A DNA stretch of 64,000 nucleotides from Streptomyces tauricus (GCF_014650955.1 NZ_BMVY01000003.1:62001-126000), one strand, 5' to 3'; shown: positions 7,868 through 20,927, counted from the stretch's first letter. Numbers and translations are program-made. Notes: a model not told the origin generated them from the letters alone.

Positions 7868-8871
7868 TGGGTTTCCTCTGGTGGGGTCAGTAGGTCTGCT
7901 ACGTCCAGGACGTGGTGGCCGCGCATGGAGGGGAGGCAGCTGCCCTTCGCGGGGCCGATCGCCGCCGCCCAGGCGGGTGGGATCGCGGCGGCGCCGCGCG
8001 TGGCGCCGGCCAGGGCGCCCGCCACCGCCGCCGTCGTGTCGGCGTCGCGGCCCATGTTGACCGCCGTGAGGACGGCCTCCTCGAAGTCGCCGTCGGCCGC
8101 CGCGTACGCGCCGAAGGCCAGGGCGACGGCCTCGGGGGCCAGGTCCGTCCACGGGTAGCCGCCGATGACGACCGCCGAGCGGACCGCGCGTTCGCCGCGG
8201 TGTGCGCAGGCCACCGCCCTGCGCAGCGAGCGGGCCGTCCAGGAGTCGTCGGGGATCACGGCGAGGGCGGAGGCGACGACGACGATCGTGGGGGCGCCCG
8301 CCATCGCCGCCGCGACGCCCGCCGCGACGGCCTGGCCGCCGTAGATGCCCTCGCCGTCGTGGCTCACCGAGCCGTCGATCGCCACCAGCCGTGCCGCCTC
8401 CGCGGGGCGGCCCGCGGCGAAGACCCCGAAGGGGGCCGCCCGCATGGCGAGGCCGTCGCTCCAGGCGTGTCGGTGCTGGGCGGAGATGGGGGCGGCGAGC
8501 CCCCGGCGCAGGTTCTCCAGCGTGCCCCGTTCGCTGAAGCCCGCACCCCGGAACGGCCCCTCGTCCCGGTCCGCGATCCACTGGTGCCAGGCCGCCTCCA
8601 CGTGGGCGACCGTGAGCGCCGAGCCGTGCCGGGCCAGCAGCAGGCCCGAGAAGATCGCGTACTCGGTGTCGTCGGTGCCGGCCGGGTGCTCGGCCACGTA
8701 TCCCGTGATGCGGCCCCAGCGTGCGCGGATCTCGGACGGTTTCATGTTCTCGGCCGGTGCCCCCAGCGCGTCCCCCACCGCGAGTCCGAGCAGGGCGCCG
8801 CGTGCCCGTTCGCGGAGAGCGGTGGCGTCCCCGGGCGCCGGTACCGGCGGAACGCAGGCGATCGATGCCAT
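7864..8871 (-). CDS. ADP-ribosylglycohydrolase family protein (ARH-A)
   Basis: 335-residue member close to the canonical ARH/DraG pattern and standard family length: ARGALLGLAVGDALGAPAE near residue 25, the first metal motif AGTDDTEYAIFSGLLLARHG, the middle SHDGEGIYGGQAVAAGVAAAM, and the C-terminal NMGRDADTTAAVAGALAGA. All expected metal-ligand aspartates are present. It is the promoter-proximal gene of the operon that continues without any gap through three more ARH genes, a CoA-transferase and a CitE-like lyase. The target could be an ADP-ribosylated protein, ADP-ribosylated small molecule or ADP-ribose derivative. Confidence 0.93.
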   Translation of the reverse strand: MASIACVPPVPAPGDATALRERARGALLGLAVGDALGAPAENMKPSEIRARWGRITGYVAEHPAGTDDTEYAIFSGLLLARHGSALTVAHVEAAWHQWIADRDEGPFRGAGFSERGTLENLRRGLAAPISAQHRHAWSDGLAMRAAPFGVFAAGRPAEAARLVAIDGSVSHDGEGIYGGQAVAAGVAAAMAGAPTIVVVASALAVIPDDSWTARSLRRAVACAHRGERAVRSAVVIGGYPWTDLAPEAVALAFGAYAAADGDFEEAVLTAVNMGRDADTTAAVAGALAGATRGAAAIPPAWAAAIGPAKGSCLPSMRGHHVLDVADLLTPPEETQ

Positions 8872-9165
8872 GGCGGGCCCTCTCCGTCACGGGGTCCCAG
8901 GTGATCGAGAGGCCAGACGCAGGCCGATCGGGAGCCCCTTTGCGGATGTGTCCCCCCGTGGGGGTCCACCGGAGCCTCACGCGCCGCAGAGTCACCCGGT
9001 CGACATTCGTGCGCAGGTCCGCACGGATGAGCGAATAGGGGTGAACGTGCAGGTAAGTACGGCCTTCCTTGCTGGCGGGGGCGGAATTTCAGGCGTAGGT
9101 TCGCAGTTGTCCAAAAGTAGAAGAAGTCCAGACAAGCAGTGAACGAGCACCTGGGGGACACCCGC
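8872..9165. promoter_or_regulatory. divergent promoter region, ARH operon and VIT1-like gene
   Basis: The 294 bases between the two divergent starts contain no gene I can support. They must hold the promoter of the six-gene ARH operon (minus) and that of the VIT1-like transporter (plus). I see no convincing operator; an aggtaag...ccttcct arrangement near 9052-9070 only weakly resembles an iron box. Confidence 0.4.
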
Positions 9166-9897
9166 ATGGCCATCATCGAGACCGAGGCCGCGCTGCACGA
9201 GGCGCACCGCGACAACCACACCCACCGGGACGTGAACGGCGGGTGGCTGCGCCCGGCCGTCTTCGGCGCGATGGACGGCCTCGTCTCCAACCTCGCGCTG
9301 ATGACCGGTGTGGCGGGCGGCGACGTCTCCCACCGGACCGTCGTCATCACGGGGCTCGCGGGGCTGGCCGCGGGCGCCTTCTCCATGGCCGCGGGCGAGT
9401 ACACCTCCGTCGCCTCGCAGCGCGAACTCGTCGAGGCCGAACTCGACGTCGAGCGGCGGGAGTTGCGCAAGCACCCGCAGGACGAGGAGCGCGAGCTGGC
9501 GCTGCTCTACGAGGCCCGTGGCGTCGAGCCCGCCCTCGCCGGTGAGGTCGCCCGGCAGCTGTCCCGGGATCCCGAACAGGCGCTGGAGATCCATGCGCGG
9601 GAGGAGCTGGGCATCGACCCCGGCGACCTGCCCTCGCCGGTCGTCGCCGCCGTGTCGAGCTTCGGCGCGTTCGCCCTGGGCGCCCTGCTCCCCGTCCTCC
9701 CGTACCTGCTGGGGGCCGCCGCTCTCTGGCCCGCCCTGCTCCTCGCCGCCCTCGGGCTGTTCGCCTGCGGTGCGATCGTCGCCAAGGTGACCGCCAGGTC
9801 GTGGTGGTTCAGCGGGCTGCGACAGCTCGCGCTGGGTGGGGCCGCGGCCGGTGTGACGTACGCCCTGGGCAGTTTCTTCGGATCGGCCGTAGGATGA
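9166..9897 (+). CDS. VIT1/CCC1 family metal transporter
   Basis: 243-residue membrane protein of the vacuolar iron transporter (VIT1/CCC1) family; eukaryotic members carry Fe2+/Mn2+. The first membrane region is AVFGAMDGLVSNLALMTGVAGG, followed by TGLAGLAAGAFSMAAGEYTS, with the conserved Asp, Met and Gly residues of the family. A hydrophilic helical hairpin follows (ELDVERRELRKHPQDEERE onward, the metal-binding-type insert), then two or three further membrane segments. ATG 9166 is preferred because CTGGGGGA lies 8 bases upstream; an in-frame GTG at 9139 is also possible. It is monocistronic, with gltB 412 bp further on. Function in iron or manganese detoxification is inferred from the family. 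Confidence 0.88.
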   Translation: MAIIETEAALHEAHRDNHTHRDVNGGWLRPAVFGAMDGLVSNLALMTGVAGGDVSHRTVVITGLAGLAAGAFSMAAGEYTSVASQRELVEAELDVERRELRKHPQDEERELALLYEARGVEPALAGEVARQLSRDPEQALEIHAREELGIDPGDLPSPVVAAVSSFGAFALGALLPVLPYLLGAAALWPALLLAALGLFACGAIVAKVTARSWWFSGLRQLALGGAAAGVTYALGSFFGSAVG

Positions 9898-9920
9898 CCG
9901 GCATCGCCTGATCGCGCACC

Positions 9921-9938
9921 TATGCAAGGGACTGCATA
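9921..9938. promoter_or_regulatory. TATGCA-N6-TGCATA dyad upstream of gltB
   Basis: A perfect 6-bp inverted repeat with a 6-base spacer in an AT-richer patch shortly after the VIT1-like stop. Its size fits a dimeric helix-turn-helix repressor site. No regulator can be assigned. Confidence 0.35.
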
Positions 9939-10192
9939 AGTAGTCGTTACTCGGCGGTTTCGAACGCTTAACCATTGGGCATGAGCCGTAAGCGCCGTGG
10001 GCAACGACGCCCGCGCCGCGCCACACGCACATCATGAGCAGCAGGTGACGTTGCCTGCCGCGATCGGGCCGACGGTCATGGATCTGACCGAAAAGGCTCC
10101 CTTTTTCAGCCGCCACGAGCGGCGCCTCGCCGCGACCCGCGGCGTCCGCATGCTGGAACGCGGTATCCGGTTCACGAGAACCGCTCCATCAT

Positions 10193-10208
10193 GTAACCTG
10201 CACGAAAT
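10193..10208 (+). promoter_or_regulatory. GlnR-box-like site before gltBD
   Basis: GTAAC, six bases, then GAAAT match the actinobacterial GlnR consensus gTnAc-n6-GaAAc at nine of ten specified or preferred positions. GlnR is the global nitrogen regulator and GOGAT genes are logical targets. The element lies about 100 bases before the gltB start. Confidence 0.45.
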
Positions 10209-10309
10209 TTTGCACTCTCGCTAAGGGCCAACGTCGTCCCTCGGCACTTGCCCCCAGAGCCTCAAGGCCTGGGAGGTGCCCCCCAGACACGACGACGACG
10301 GGAGAGCCG

Positions 10310-14897
<4,588 letters not shown>

Positions 14898-14905
<8 letters not shown>

Positions 14906-16358
14906 TCCCAAGGGCTTTCTGAACCACGGCCGAGAGGTCGCCAGGACCCGCCCCGTCGAGGAGCGCGTCCGGGACTGGAACGAGGTCTACGTCCCCGGCT
15001 CCCTCCTCCCGATCATCCCCACGCAGGCCTCGCGCTGCATGGACTGCGGCATCCCCTTCTGCCACAACGGCTGTCCGCTCGGGAACCTCATCCCCGAGTG
15101 GAACGACTTCGCGTACCGCGAGGACTGGTCCGCCGCCTCCGAGCGGCTGCACGCCACGAACAACTTCCCGGAGTTCACCGGGCGGCTGTGCCCGGCTCCC
15201 TGCGAGTCGGCGTGCGTGCTGGGCATCAACCAGCCCGCCGTGACCATCAAGAACGTCGAGGTCTCGATCATCGACAAGGCGTGGGACACCGGCGACGTCG
15301 TCCCCCAGGCCCCCGAGCGCCTCTCCGGCAAGACGGTCGCCGTCATCGGCTCCGGCCCGGCCGGCCTCGCCGCCGCACAGCAGCTCACCCGCGCCGGCCA
15401 CACGGTCGCCGTCTACGAGCGCGCCGACCGCGTCGGCGGCCTCCTGCGCTACGGCATCCCCGAGTTCAAGATGGAGAAGCGGCACATCAACCGCCGCATC
15501 GAGCAGATGCGCGCGGAGGGCACCCGCTTCCGTACCGGCATCGAGATCGGCCGTGACCTCAAGGCCACCGACCTGCGCAAGCGGTACGACGCCGTGGTCA
15601 TCGCCGCCGGCGCCACCGTCTCCCGCGACCTGCCGGTCCCCGGCCGCGAGCTGAACGGCATCCACTTCGCCATGGAGTACCTGCCGCTCGCCAACAAGGT
15701 GCAGGAGGGCGACTTCGTGGCGCCTCCCATCACCGCCGAGGGCAAGCACGTCGTCGTCATCGGCGGTGGCGACACCGGCGCCGACTGCGTGGGCACCGCC
15801 CACCGCCAGGGCGCGGCCAGCGTCACCCAGCTGGAGATCATGCCCCAGCCGGGCGAGGACCGCGCTCCGCACCAGCCCTGGCCGACGTTCCCCATGCTCT
15901 ACAAGGTGACCTCCGCGCACGAGGAGGGCGGCGAGCGGGTCTACTCCGTCTCCACCACCCACTTCGAGGGCGACGAGGACGGCAACGTGCAGTGGCTGCA
16001 CCTCGGCGAGGTCGAGTTCATCGACGGCAAGCTCACCCCCAAGCCGGGCACGGAGCGCAAGATCCCCGCCCAGCTCGTCACCCTCGCGATGGGCTTCACC
16101 GGCACCGACCAGGAGAACGGGCTGGTCTCCCAGTTCGCCCTCGACCTGGACGAGCGCGGCAACATCGCGCGCGACGGCGACTACGCGACCAACGTTCCCG
16201 GCGTGTTCGTCGCCGGTGACGCCGGGCGCGGCCAGTCCCTCATCGTGTGGGCCATCGCGGAGGGCCGCTCGGCCGCCCGCGGGGTCGACCGCTTCCTGAC
16301 CGGCGTCAGCGAACTCCCGGCGCCGGTCCGTCCGACGGACCGCTCCTTGATGGTCTGA
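14898..16358 (+). CDS. gltD: glutamate synthase small subunit
   Basis: 486-residue beta subunit of GOGAT that oxidises NADPH on FAD and passes electrons through 4Fe-4S clusters to GltB. The N-terminal cluster domain has [17 protein letters not shown] (about residues 47-63) and a second cysteine set [12 protein letters not shown]. The FAD site is [15 protein letters not shown], the NADPH site is [15 protein letters not shown], and the C-terminal FAD motif is [19 protein letters not shown]. Full length for the family. Its end is followed by a 50-nt perfect palindrome acting as terminator. Confidence 0.98.
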
Positions 16359-16503
16359 GGTCCGTCCCCCCCCATACGTCCCGTACAACGGTGTACGGAA
16401 CTGAGCGCGGCGCCTGCCCTTGTCCCCGACCGGACTTGGCGGGCGCCGTGGTGCGTCCGCCCGGGTTTCCGCCCGCGGTCCGGTAGGTGCGGGCGCAAAA
16501 GCC

Positions 16504-16553
16504 TGCGCAGTTCCCCGCGCCCCTAGGTACCTAGGGGCGCGGGGAACTGCGCA
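16504..16553. terminator. 50-nt perfect palindrome (inverted dispersed repeats)
   Basis: Positions 16504-16528 are the exact reverse complement of 16529-16553, with no loop bases. It is built from two copies of the dispersed 20-bp repeat in head-to-head orientation joined by taggtaccta. It lies between convergent gltD and the chitosanase gene, so it can terminate both. A further G/C-rich hairpin (gggggcggagccccc) follows near 16565. Confidence 0.85.
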
Positions 16554-16629
16554 ATGGGGGGGGGAGGGGGCGGAGCCCCCAGGCGTGGACGGGAATGGGT
16601 AGGGGCGGCGGGGGCGAGGGAAAGGCCGG

Positions 16630-17466
16630 CTACTTGATCTCGTAGGACTGGCCGTAGACCTTCCACTTCAACGGAGTGTCAAGGTCCAGATTCCCGTCGT
16701 ACAGGAATCGCCGCTGAGCCGTATCCACCCGCGACGTATCCCGCCCCTCGTCCTTCATCGTCTTCCGCCGCACATCAAGGAAGATGTCGAGGTACGCCTT
16801 CTCCTCGCCGCCCTCCGCAGGAGTATCCGCCTGCGCGACAGCCCGCTCACGAATCCCGTAGAACCCCGGATCGCTCCCGGGCCCGTGCATCACCATCGCG
16901 TCGTAGTAGATGAACTGCCCCAGCACCCCCAGCCCGTCCCGCCGCGCGAGACGGACCGCCGGGTCGAAGTACACCCGGTCCCGCTCGGAGTCCTGCGCCC
17001 GCTGAAAGGCCGCCTTCCGCGACTCCGCCTTCCACGCCGAGACGAACCCGGACCCCAGCCCCTCATGGGACTCGGACCCGTCGACCTCCCGCAGAGCGGG
17101 CAGATAACGCGCCAGCGCATTGCCCTTGCCCGGATGCGACTTCGTATAACGCTCGACCAGCACGAGCAGATCATGCGTCCCGGTGGTGAAGCCGATGATG
17201 CCCGCCGTGTACCCGCGACCGTCGTCGATGTCCTCGATGTACCCGTACTGCGCACGCCAGTCCAGGCTGGAGTTCTCGGCGCTGGACACGATCCGCTGCG
17301 CCAGCTCCTTCTTCTCCGGCGCGTCGAGGCCGGCCGCACCGGCGTCGGGAGCGGCGCTCCGGGAGTCAGAACGCGAACCGTCATCGCTCTGCCCGGGCAC
17401 CGCGAAGCAGGCCGCCACCGCGACAAGAGGGACGACGGCGAACAACAGACGGCCAGCGCGTTTCAT
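16630..17466 (-). CDS. csn: chitosanase, GH46
   Basis: 278-residue secreted endo-chitosanase of glycoside hydrolase family 46, which cuts beta-1,4-linked glucosamine polymers. The signal peptide is evident (MKRAGRLLFAVVPLVAVAACF). The AVAAC sequence could also be read as a lipobox. The catalytic region shows SSAENSSLDWRAQYGYIEDI and DGRGYTAGIIGFTTGTHDLL. The Glu in SSAENSS and the Asp of the DIDDGRGYT segment correspond to the general acid and base (Glu22/Asp40 of the N174 enzyme, from family knowledge). The ATG at 17466 was chosen because upstream in-frame codons would precede the signal peptide. Monocistronic, with the upstream gene divergent. Confidence 0.95.
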   Translation of the reverse strand: MKRAGRLLFAVVPLVAVAACFAVPGQSDDGSRSDSRSAAPDAGAAGLDAPEKKELAQRIVSSAENSSLDWRAQYGYIEDIDDGRGYTAGIIGFTTGTHDLLVLVERYTKSHPGKGNALARYLPALREVDGSESHEGLGSGFVSAWKAESRKAAFQRAQDSERDRVYFDPAVRLARRDGLGVLGQFIYYDAMVMHGPGSDPGFYGIRERAVAQADTPAEGGEEKAYLDIFLDVRRKTMKDEGRDTSRVDTAQRRFLYDGNLDLDTPLKWKVYGQSYEIK

Positions 17467-17540
17467 GAGCAAAGAGTACGATCGCCGCAGGGTGCCGTGC
17501 CGCATCGGGTGGACAATCTGTGAACAACGGGGGAGGACCT

Positions 17541-17759
17541 GTGAGCGCGGAGGAACTGGCGCCGCTGCGGGCGGAGTTGGGCGGTCCACTACCGGACGGC
17601 TTCAACGAACTGGACGACCCGCAGGCCCTGTTGCTCACCCAGGCACTGCGCCGGGCACGGGAGCGCCGAGCCTCAGGACTGGACGAGTCCGTCGAGGACG
17701 CCCTCACCCTCGTACCAGCCCTGACCAGGGAACCTGTCCGCCGGATGCTCTTCCGCTGA
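17541..17759 (+). CDS. small hypothetical protein
   Basis: 72 residues beginning SAEELAPLRAELGGPLPDGF. GTG 17541 is chosen because GGGGGAGG lies 5 bases upstream; an in-frame GTG at 17520 would add seven residues and lacks a site. The protein is acidic/basic mixed and helical, with no recognised domain. It lies 11 bp upstream of the next gene in the same direction and is probably co-expressed with it. Coding is supported by codon bias and the ribosome site, not by homology. Confidence 0.6.
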   Translation: MSAEELAPLRAELGGPLPDGFNELDDPQALLLTQALRRARERRASGLDESVEDALTLVPALTREPVRRMLFR

Positions 17760-17770
17760 GGGGAATCCGC

Positions 17771-18874
17771 ATGGACACACTGCGCGGCAGAGCCGAGACC
17801 CTCAAGCTCGCCCGGCTGCTGGACGTCGAGCCACGGCAACTGGCGTTCCTCGAAGAGCTGCCCGTCGACGACGTACGCCTCTTCCGCGAACGGGTCGTCG
17901 CGGCGCTCTTCGACGAGGACCCCGCCCGGCTCGACCGCATAGCCGCCCTGACGAAACTGCTGCCCGCCACGGTCGCCGCGGGCATCGCACAGAAGGCGCT
18001 CGGCCCGCGCCTGGCCGCCGCGCTCGCCGGCCGCCTCGAACCGGCCCGCGCGGCCGACATCATCGACAGACTCCCGGCCGAGTTCACGGCCCGCTGCTGC
18101 CACCACGTCGACCCGCGCCGCATCGCCGCGATCATGGGCAGGCTGGACGACGACATCGTCGTACGCATCGCCCTCGTCCTCGCCGAGCGCGGCGACCACC
18201 TCACGATGGGCCGGTTCGTCGGCCATCTGGGGGACTCGGCGCTGAAAAGCATCCTGCCGCAGCTGGACGAAACGACTCTGCTGCGCACGGGCTTCGTCAT
18301 CGACCACCCCGAACGGCTCGGACACATCGTCGAACTGCTCGACGACGAACGGATCTCCGCCGTCATCGCGGCCGCCGCGGACCACGACCTGTGGCCCGAG
18401 GCCATGGCGGTCGCGAGCATGGCGGCAGGCGAACAGCGGGCCCGGATAGCCTCGCTGACCGCCGCGCAGCCCGAGACCCGCCTCGACTCCCTGATCCACG
18501 CCACCGCCGAGCAGGACCTGTGGGAGTCCCTGCTGCCGATCGTGTCCCTGCTGAGCGAGAGCGAACTACGGGCTGTGGCCGCGCTGCCCGCCCTGCGGGA
18601 TCCCACCGTGCTGAGCGGCCTGGTCCGAGGGGTCGTGGCGACCGGCCTCTGGGCGGATTTCCTGCCCATGGTGGGAGTGCTGCCGCCCACCGCGCGGCGG
18701 ATCGTGGCGCGCGTCGCCGGCTCCCTCGACGACGCGGGCCTCGACGCGCTGGCCCGAGGGGCCGACAAGGAAAACCTCTGGGAACTGGTGCACCCGCTGG
18801 TCGAGCTGATGGACGACCCGACCCGCGAACGCCTCTCCGAACTACCGACGTTCAGGGCACGCAGGGCGGGTTAA
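17771..18874 (+). CDS. hypothetical protein with MgtE-N/HEAT-like helical repeats
   Basis: 367 residues, no signal peptide or membrane segment. The sequence is built of repeated helical units in the style of the cytoplasmic MgtE N-domain or HEAT-like superhelices. Examples are LAAALAGRLEPARAADIIDR, HHVDPRRIAAIMGRLDDDIV and GHIVELLDDERISAVIAAAA, with LWE(S/L)L or LWP/LWADF at regular spacing (DHDLWPEAM, EQDLWESLL, ATGLWADFL, KENLWELVH). No catalytic motif is visible. A scaffold or protein-interaction role is inferred from architecture alone. It sits in a two-gene unit with the small protein before it. Confidence 0.7.
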   Translation: MDTLRGRAETLKLARLLDVEPRQLAFLEELPVDDVRLFRERVVAALFDEDPARLDRIAALTKLLPATVAAGIAQKALGPRLAAALAGRLEPARAADIIDRLPAEFTARCCHHVDPRRIAAIMGRLDDDIVVRIALVLAERGDHLTMGRFVGHLGDSALKSILPQLDETTLLRTGFVIDHPERLGHIVELLDDERISAVIAAAADHDLWPEAMAVASMAAGEQRARIASLTAAQPETRLDSLIHATAEQDLWESLLPIVSLLSESELRAVAALPALRDPTVLSGLVRGVVATGLWADFLPMVGVLPPTARRIVARVAGSLDDAGLDALARGADKENLWELVHPLVELMDDPTRERLSELPTFRARRAG

Positions 18875-19284
18875 CACACGAACCCGCCAACCGAACGCCA
18901 TCGACCCTACCCCTGACCCCCGAGCCCTGAGCCCTGAGCCCTGAGCCCTGAGCCCCGAGCCCCGAGCTCCGAGCTCCGAGCTCCGAGCCAGGCTCCCGAA
19001 CTCTCCCTCCGCGACCCGACAACGGGTCAGCCGACATCGGGAGTGAGGGGGCGTGTCGGGACGTCCGGGCGCCGCGGCAGCACGCGTCCACCCGACTTTG
19101 CGAGAGCGGCGACCGGATGTCCCGTCGCGCCCCCGACCCACCCACGCACCCAGGGGCGCGAGGAACGGCGTGACAAGCCGCCACCGACAACCGACAACCG
19201 GCCGAATGCCGGACCGAACAACCCCTTCGCCAACGCAGAGCCCCGTGCCACTCTGAACGGAGCCTATGGGGAGGCAGGGGTCAC
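18875..19284. other. gene-free stretch with heptamer array
   Basis: 410 bases without a supported gene. It holds a heptamer tandem array (18922-18989), one imperfect copy of the dispersed repeat (about 19152-19171, with two changes) and the promoter region and GGGGAGGCAGGGG ribosome site of the cytochrome b gene. Confidence 0.6.
18922..18989. repeat. 7-bp tandem repeat array
   Basis: Nine full heptamers: GAGCCCT four times, GAGCCCC twice, GAGCTCC three times, then a partial GAGCC. Adjacent copies share the same variant, which indicates local slippage or amplification. The array is intergenic. Confidence 0.9.
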
Positions 19285-20913
19285 ATGAACGGACGGAACG
19301 CGAAACGCCCGGCAGAACCCGCCACCGGCGAGCGCCTGGCGGACTGGGCAGACGGCCGCCTAGGCATCTACACCCTCGCCAAGACCCAGATGCGCAAGGT
19401 GTTCCCGGACCACTGGTCCTTCATGCTCGGCGAGATCTGCCTCTACAGCTTCCTCATCCTCATCCTCACCGGCGTCTACCTCACCCTCTTCTTCGAACCG
19501 AGCGGCGTGGAAGTCGTCTACAACGGCTCGTACGAACCCCTCAACGGCATCGTCATGACCAGGGCGTACGAGTCCACCCTCGACATCAGCTTCGACGTAC
19601 GCGGCGGACTCCTGATCCGCCAGATCCACCACTGGGCAGCACTCGTCTTCGTTGCCGGAATGCTCGTCCACATGATGCGCGTGTTCTTCACCGGCGCGTT
19701 CCGCAAGCCCCGCGAACTGAACTGGCTCTTCGGCTGGACCCTGTTGTTCCTCGGCATCATCACCGGCCTGACCGGCTACTCGCTCCCCGACGACCTGCTC
19801 TCCGGCACCGGCATCCGCTTCGCGCAGGGCGCGCTCCTGTCCGTGCCCGTCGTCGGCACGTACCTGTCCTTCTTCCTCTTCGGAGGAGAGTTCCCGGGCC
19901 ACGACATCATCGCCCGTCTCTTCCCGGTCCACGTCCTGCTCCTGCCCGGGATCATGCTCGGTCTGGTCGTGGCCCATCTGATCCTGGTCTTCTACCACAA
20001 GCACACGCAGTACCCCGGGCCCGGCCGCGACCAGAAATCGGTCGTCGGCATGCCGTTCATGCCGGTCTACATGGCCAAGGCCGGCGGCTTCTTCTTCCTG
20101 GTCTTCGGCGTCCTGTCGATGATGGGCGCGCTCGCCACCATCAACCCCGTGTGGGCGTTCGGCCCCTACCGCCCGGACCTCGTCACCACCGGCGCGCAGC
20201 CCGACTGGTACCTCGGCTTCTCCGAGGGCCTGATCCGGGTGATGCCGGGATGGGAGATCAACGCCTGGGGCCACACCCTGGAACTGGGCGTCTTCATCCC
20301 CTTCTCCCTCTTCCCGCTGATCCTGCTGGCCATCGGCGTCTACCCGTTCGTAGAAGCGTGGATCACCGGCGACAAACGCGAGCACCACATCCTCGACCGC
20401 CCCCGCAACGTCCCCACCCGCACCGCACTGGGCGTCGCCTGGCTGAGTCTGTACGCCGTACTCCTCATCGGTGGTGGCAACGACATCGTCGCCACCCACC
20501 TCCATCTGTCGATCAACGCGATCACCTGGTTCGTACGGATCGCCTTCTTCCTCGTACCGATCCTCGCCTTCATCGTCACCAAGCGAATCTGTCTCGGCCT
20601 CCAACGCCGCGACAGGGACAAGGTGCTGCACGGCAGGGAGTCCGGCACGATCAAAAGGCTGCCGCACGGCGAGTACGTAGAGGTGCACGAACCCCTCAGC
20701 CAGGCCCAGCGGTTCACCCTCACCCAGCACGACCAGGATCCGCCGTACGACGTGGGCCCGCTGGTGGACGCGAACGGCGTGGAACGCAAGGCCGGCCCGA
20801 CCCGACGCCTCCGCGCGCGCCTGGCCCACGCGATGTACGGCCAGAACGCGCACATCCCCAAACCGACCGCACAGGAATACAGAGAACTGACAAGCAGCGA
20901 CGACCACCACTGA
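19285..20913 (+). CDS. stand-alone cytochrome b subunit (QcrB paralogue)
   Basis: 542-residue homologue of the actinobacterial cytochrome bc1 complex b subunit, which carries two b hemes and the quinol sites. Heme-ligand histidine pairs are visible in IRQIHHWAALVFVAGMLVHMM and FPVHVLLLPGIMLGLVVAHLI. Eight or more membrane helices and the long actinobacterial C-terminal tail are present. ATG 19285 has GAGGCAGGGG upstream. The usual partners QcrC (diheme cytochrome c) and QcrA (Rieske protein) are not adjacent; the neighbours are an unrelated hypothetical gene and a converging acyl-CoA dehydrogenase. It is therefore an extra, orphan copy or a relocated subunit. Confidence 0.92.
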   Translation: MNGRNAKRPAEPATGERLADWADGRLGIYTLAKTQMRKVFPDHWSFMLGEICLYSFLILILTGVYLTLFFEPSGVEVVYNGSYEPLNGIVMTRAYESTLDISFDVRGGLLIRQIHHWAALVFVAGMLVHMMRVFFTGAFRKPRELNWLFGWTLLFLGIITGLTGYSLPDDLLSGTGIRFAQGALLSVPVVGTYLSFFLFGGEFPGHDIIARLFPVHVLLLPGIMLGLVVAHLILVFYHKHTQYPGPGRDQKSVVGMPFMPVYMAKAGGFFFLVFGVLSMMGALATINPVWAFGPYRPDLVTTGAQPDWYLGFSEGLIRVMPGWEINAWGHTLELGVFIPFSLFPLILLAIGVYPFVEAWITGDKREHHILDRPRNVPTRTALGVAWLSLYAVLLIGGGNDIVATHLHLSINAITWFVRIAFFLVPILAFIVTKRICLGLQRRDRDKVLHGRESGTIKRLPHGEYVEVHEPLSQAQRFTLTQHDQDPPYDVGPLVDANGVERKAGPTRRLRARLAHAMYGQNAHIPKPTAQEYRELTSSDDHH

Positions 20914-20927
20914 CCGCCCCGAGCCGA

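Larger units (their letters stand above)
9898..10309 (+). other. long gltB upstream region
   Basis: 412 bases without a convincing gene. It contains a TATGCA-N6-TGCATA dyad (9921-9938), a GlnR-box-like element (10193-10208) and a short hairpin with CCCAG(a)GCC/GGCCTGGG arms around a tcaa loop at about 10253-10273 in a C-rich leader. An open frame at 9997-10224 has no family resemblance and was not accepted. Confidence 0.5.

Noticed and set aside
9050..9072. Iron-box (DmdR/IdeR) like sequence before the VIT1-type transporter
   Set aside because: Only a few positions of the 19-bp palindrome agree and symmetry is poor; not enough to call it.
9997..10224. Possible small gene upstream of gltB
   Set aside because: No recognisable sequence, no good ribosome site, and it overlaps the regulatory elements of gltB.
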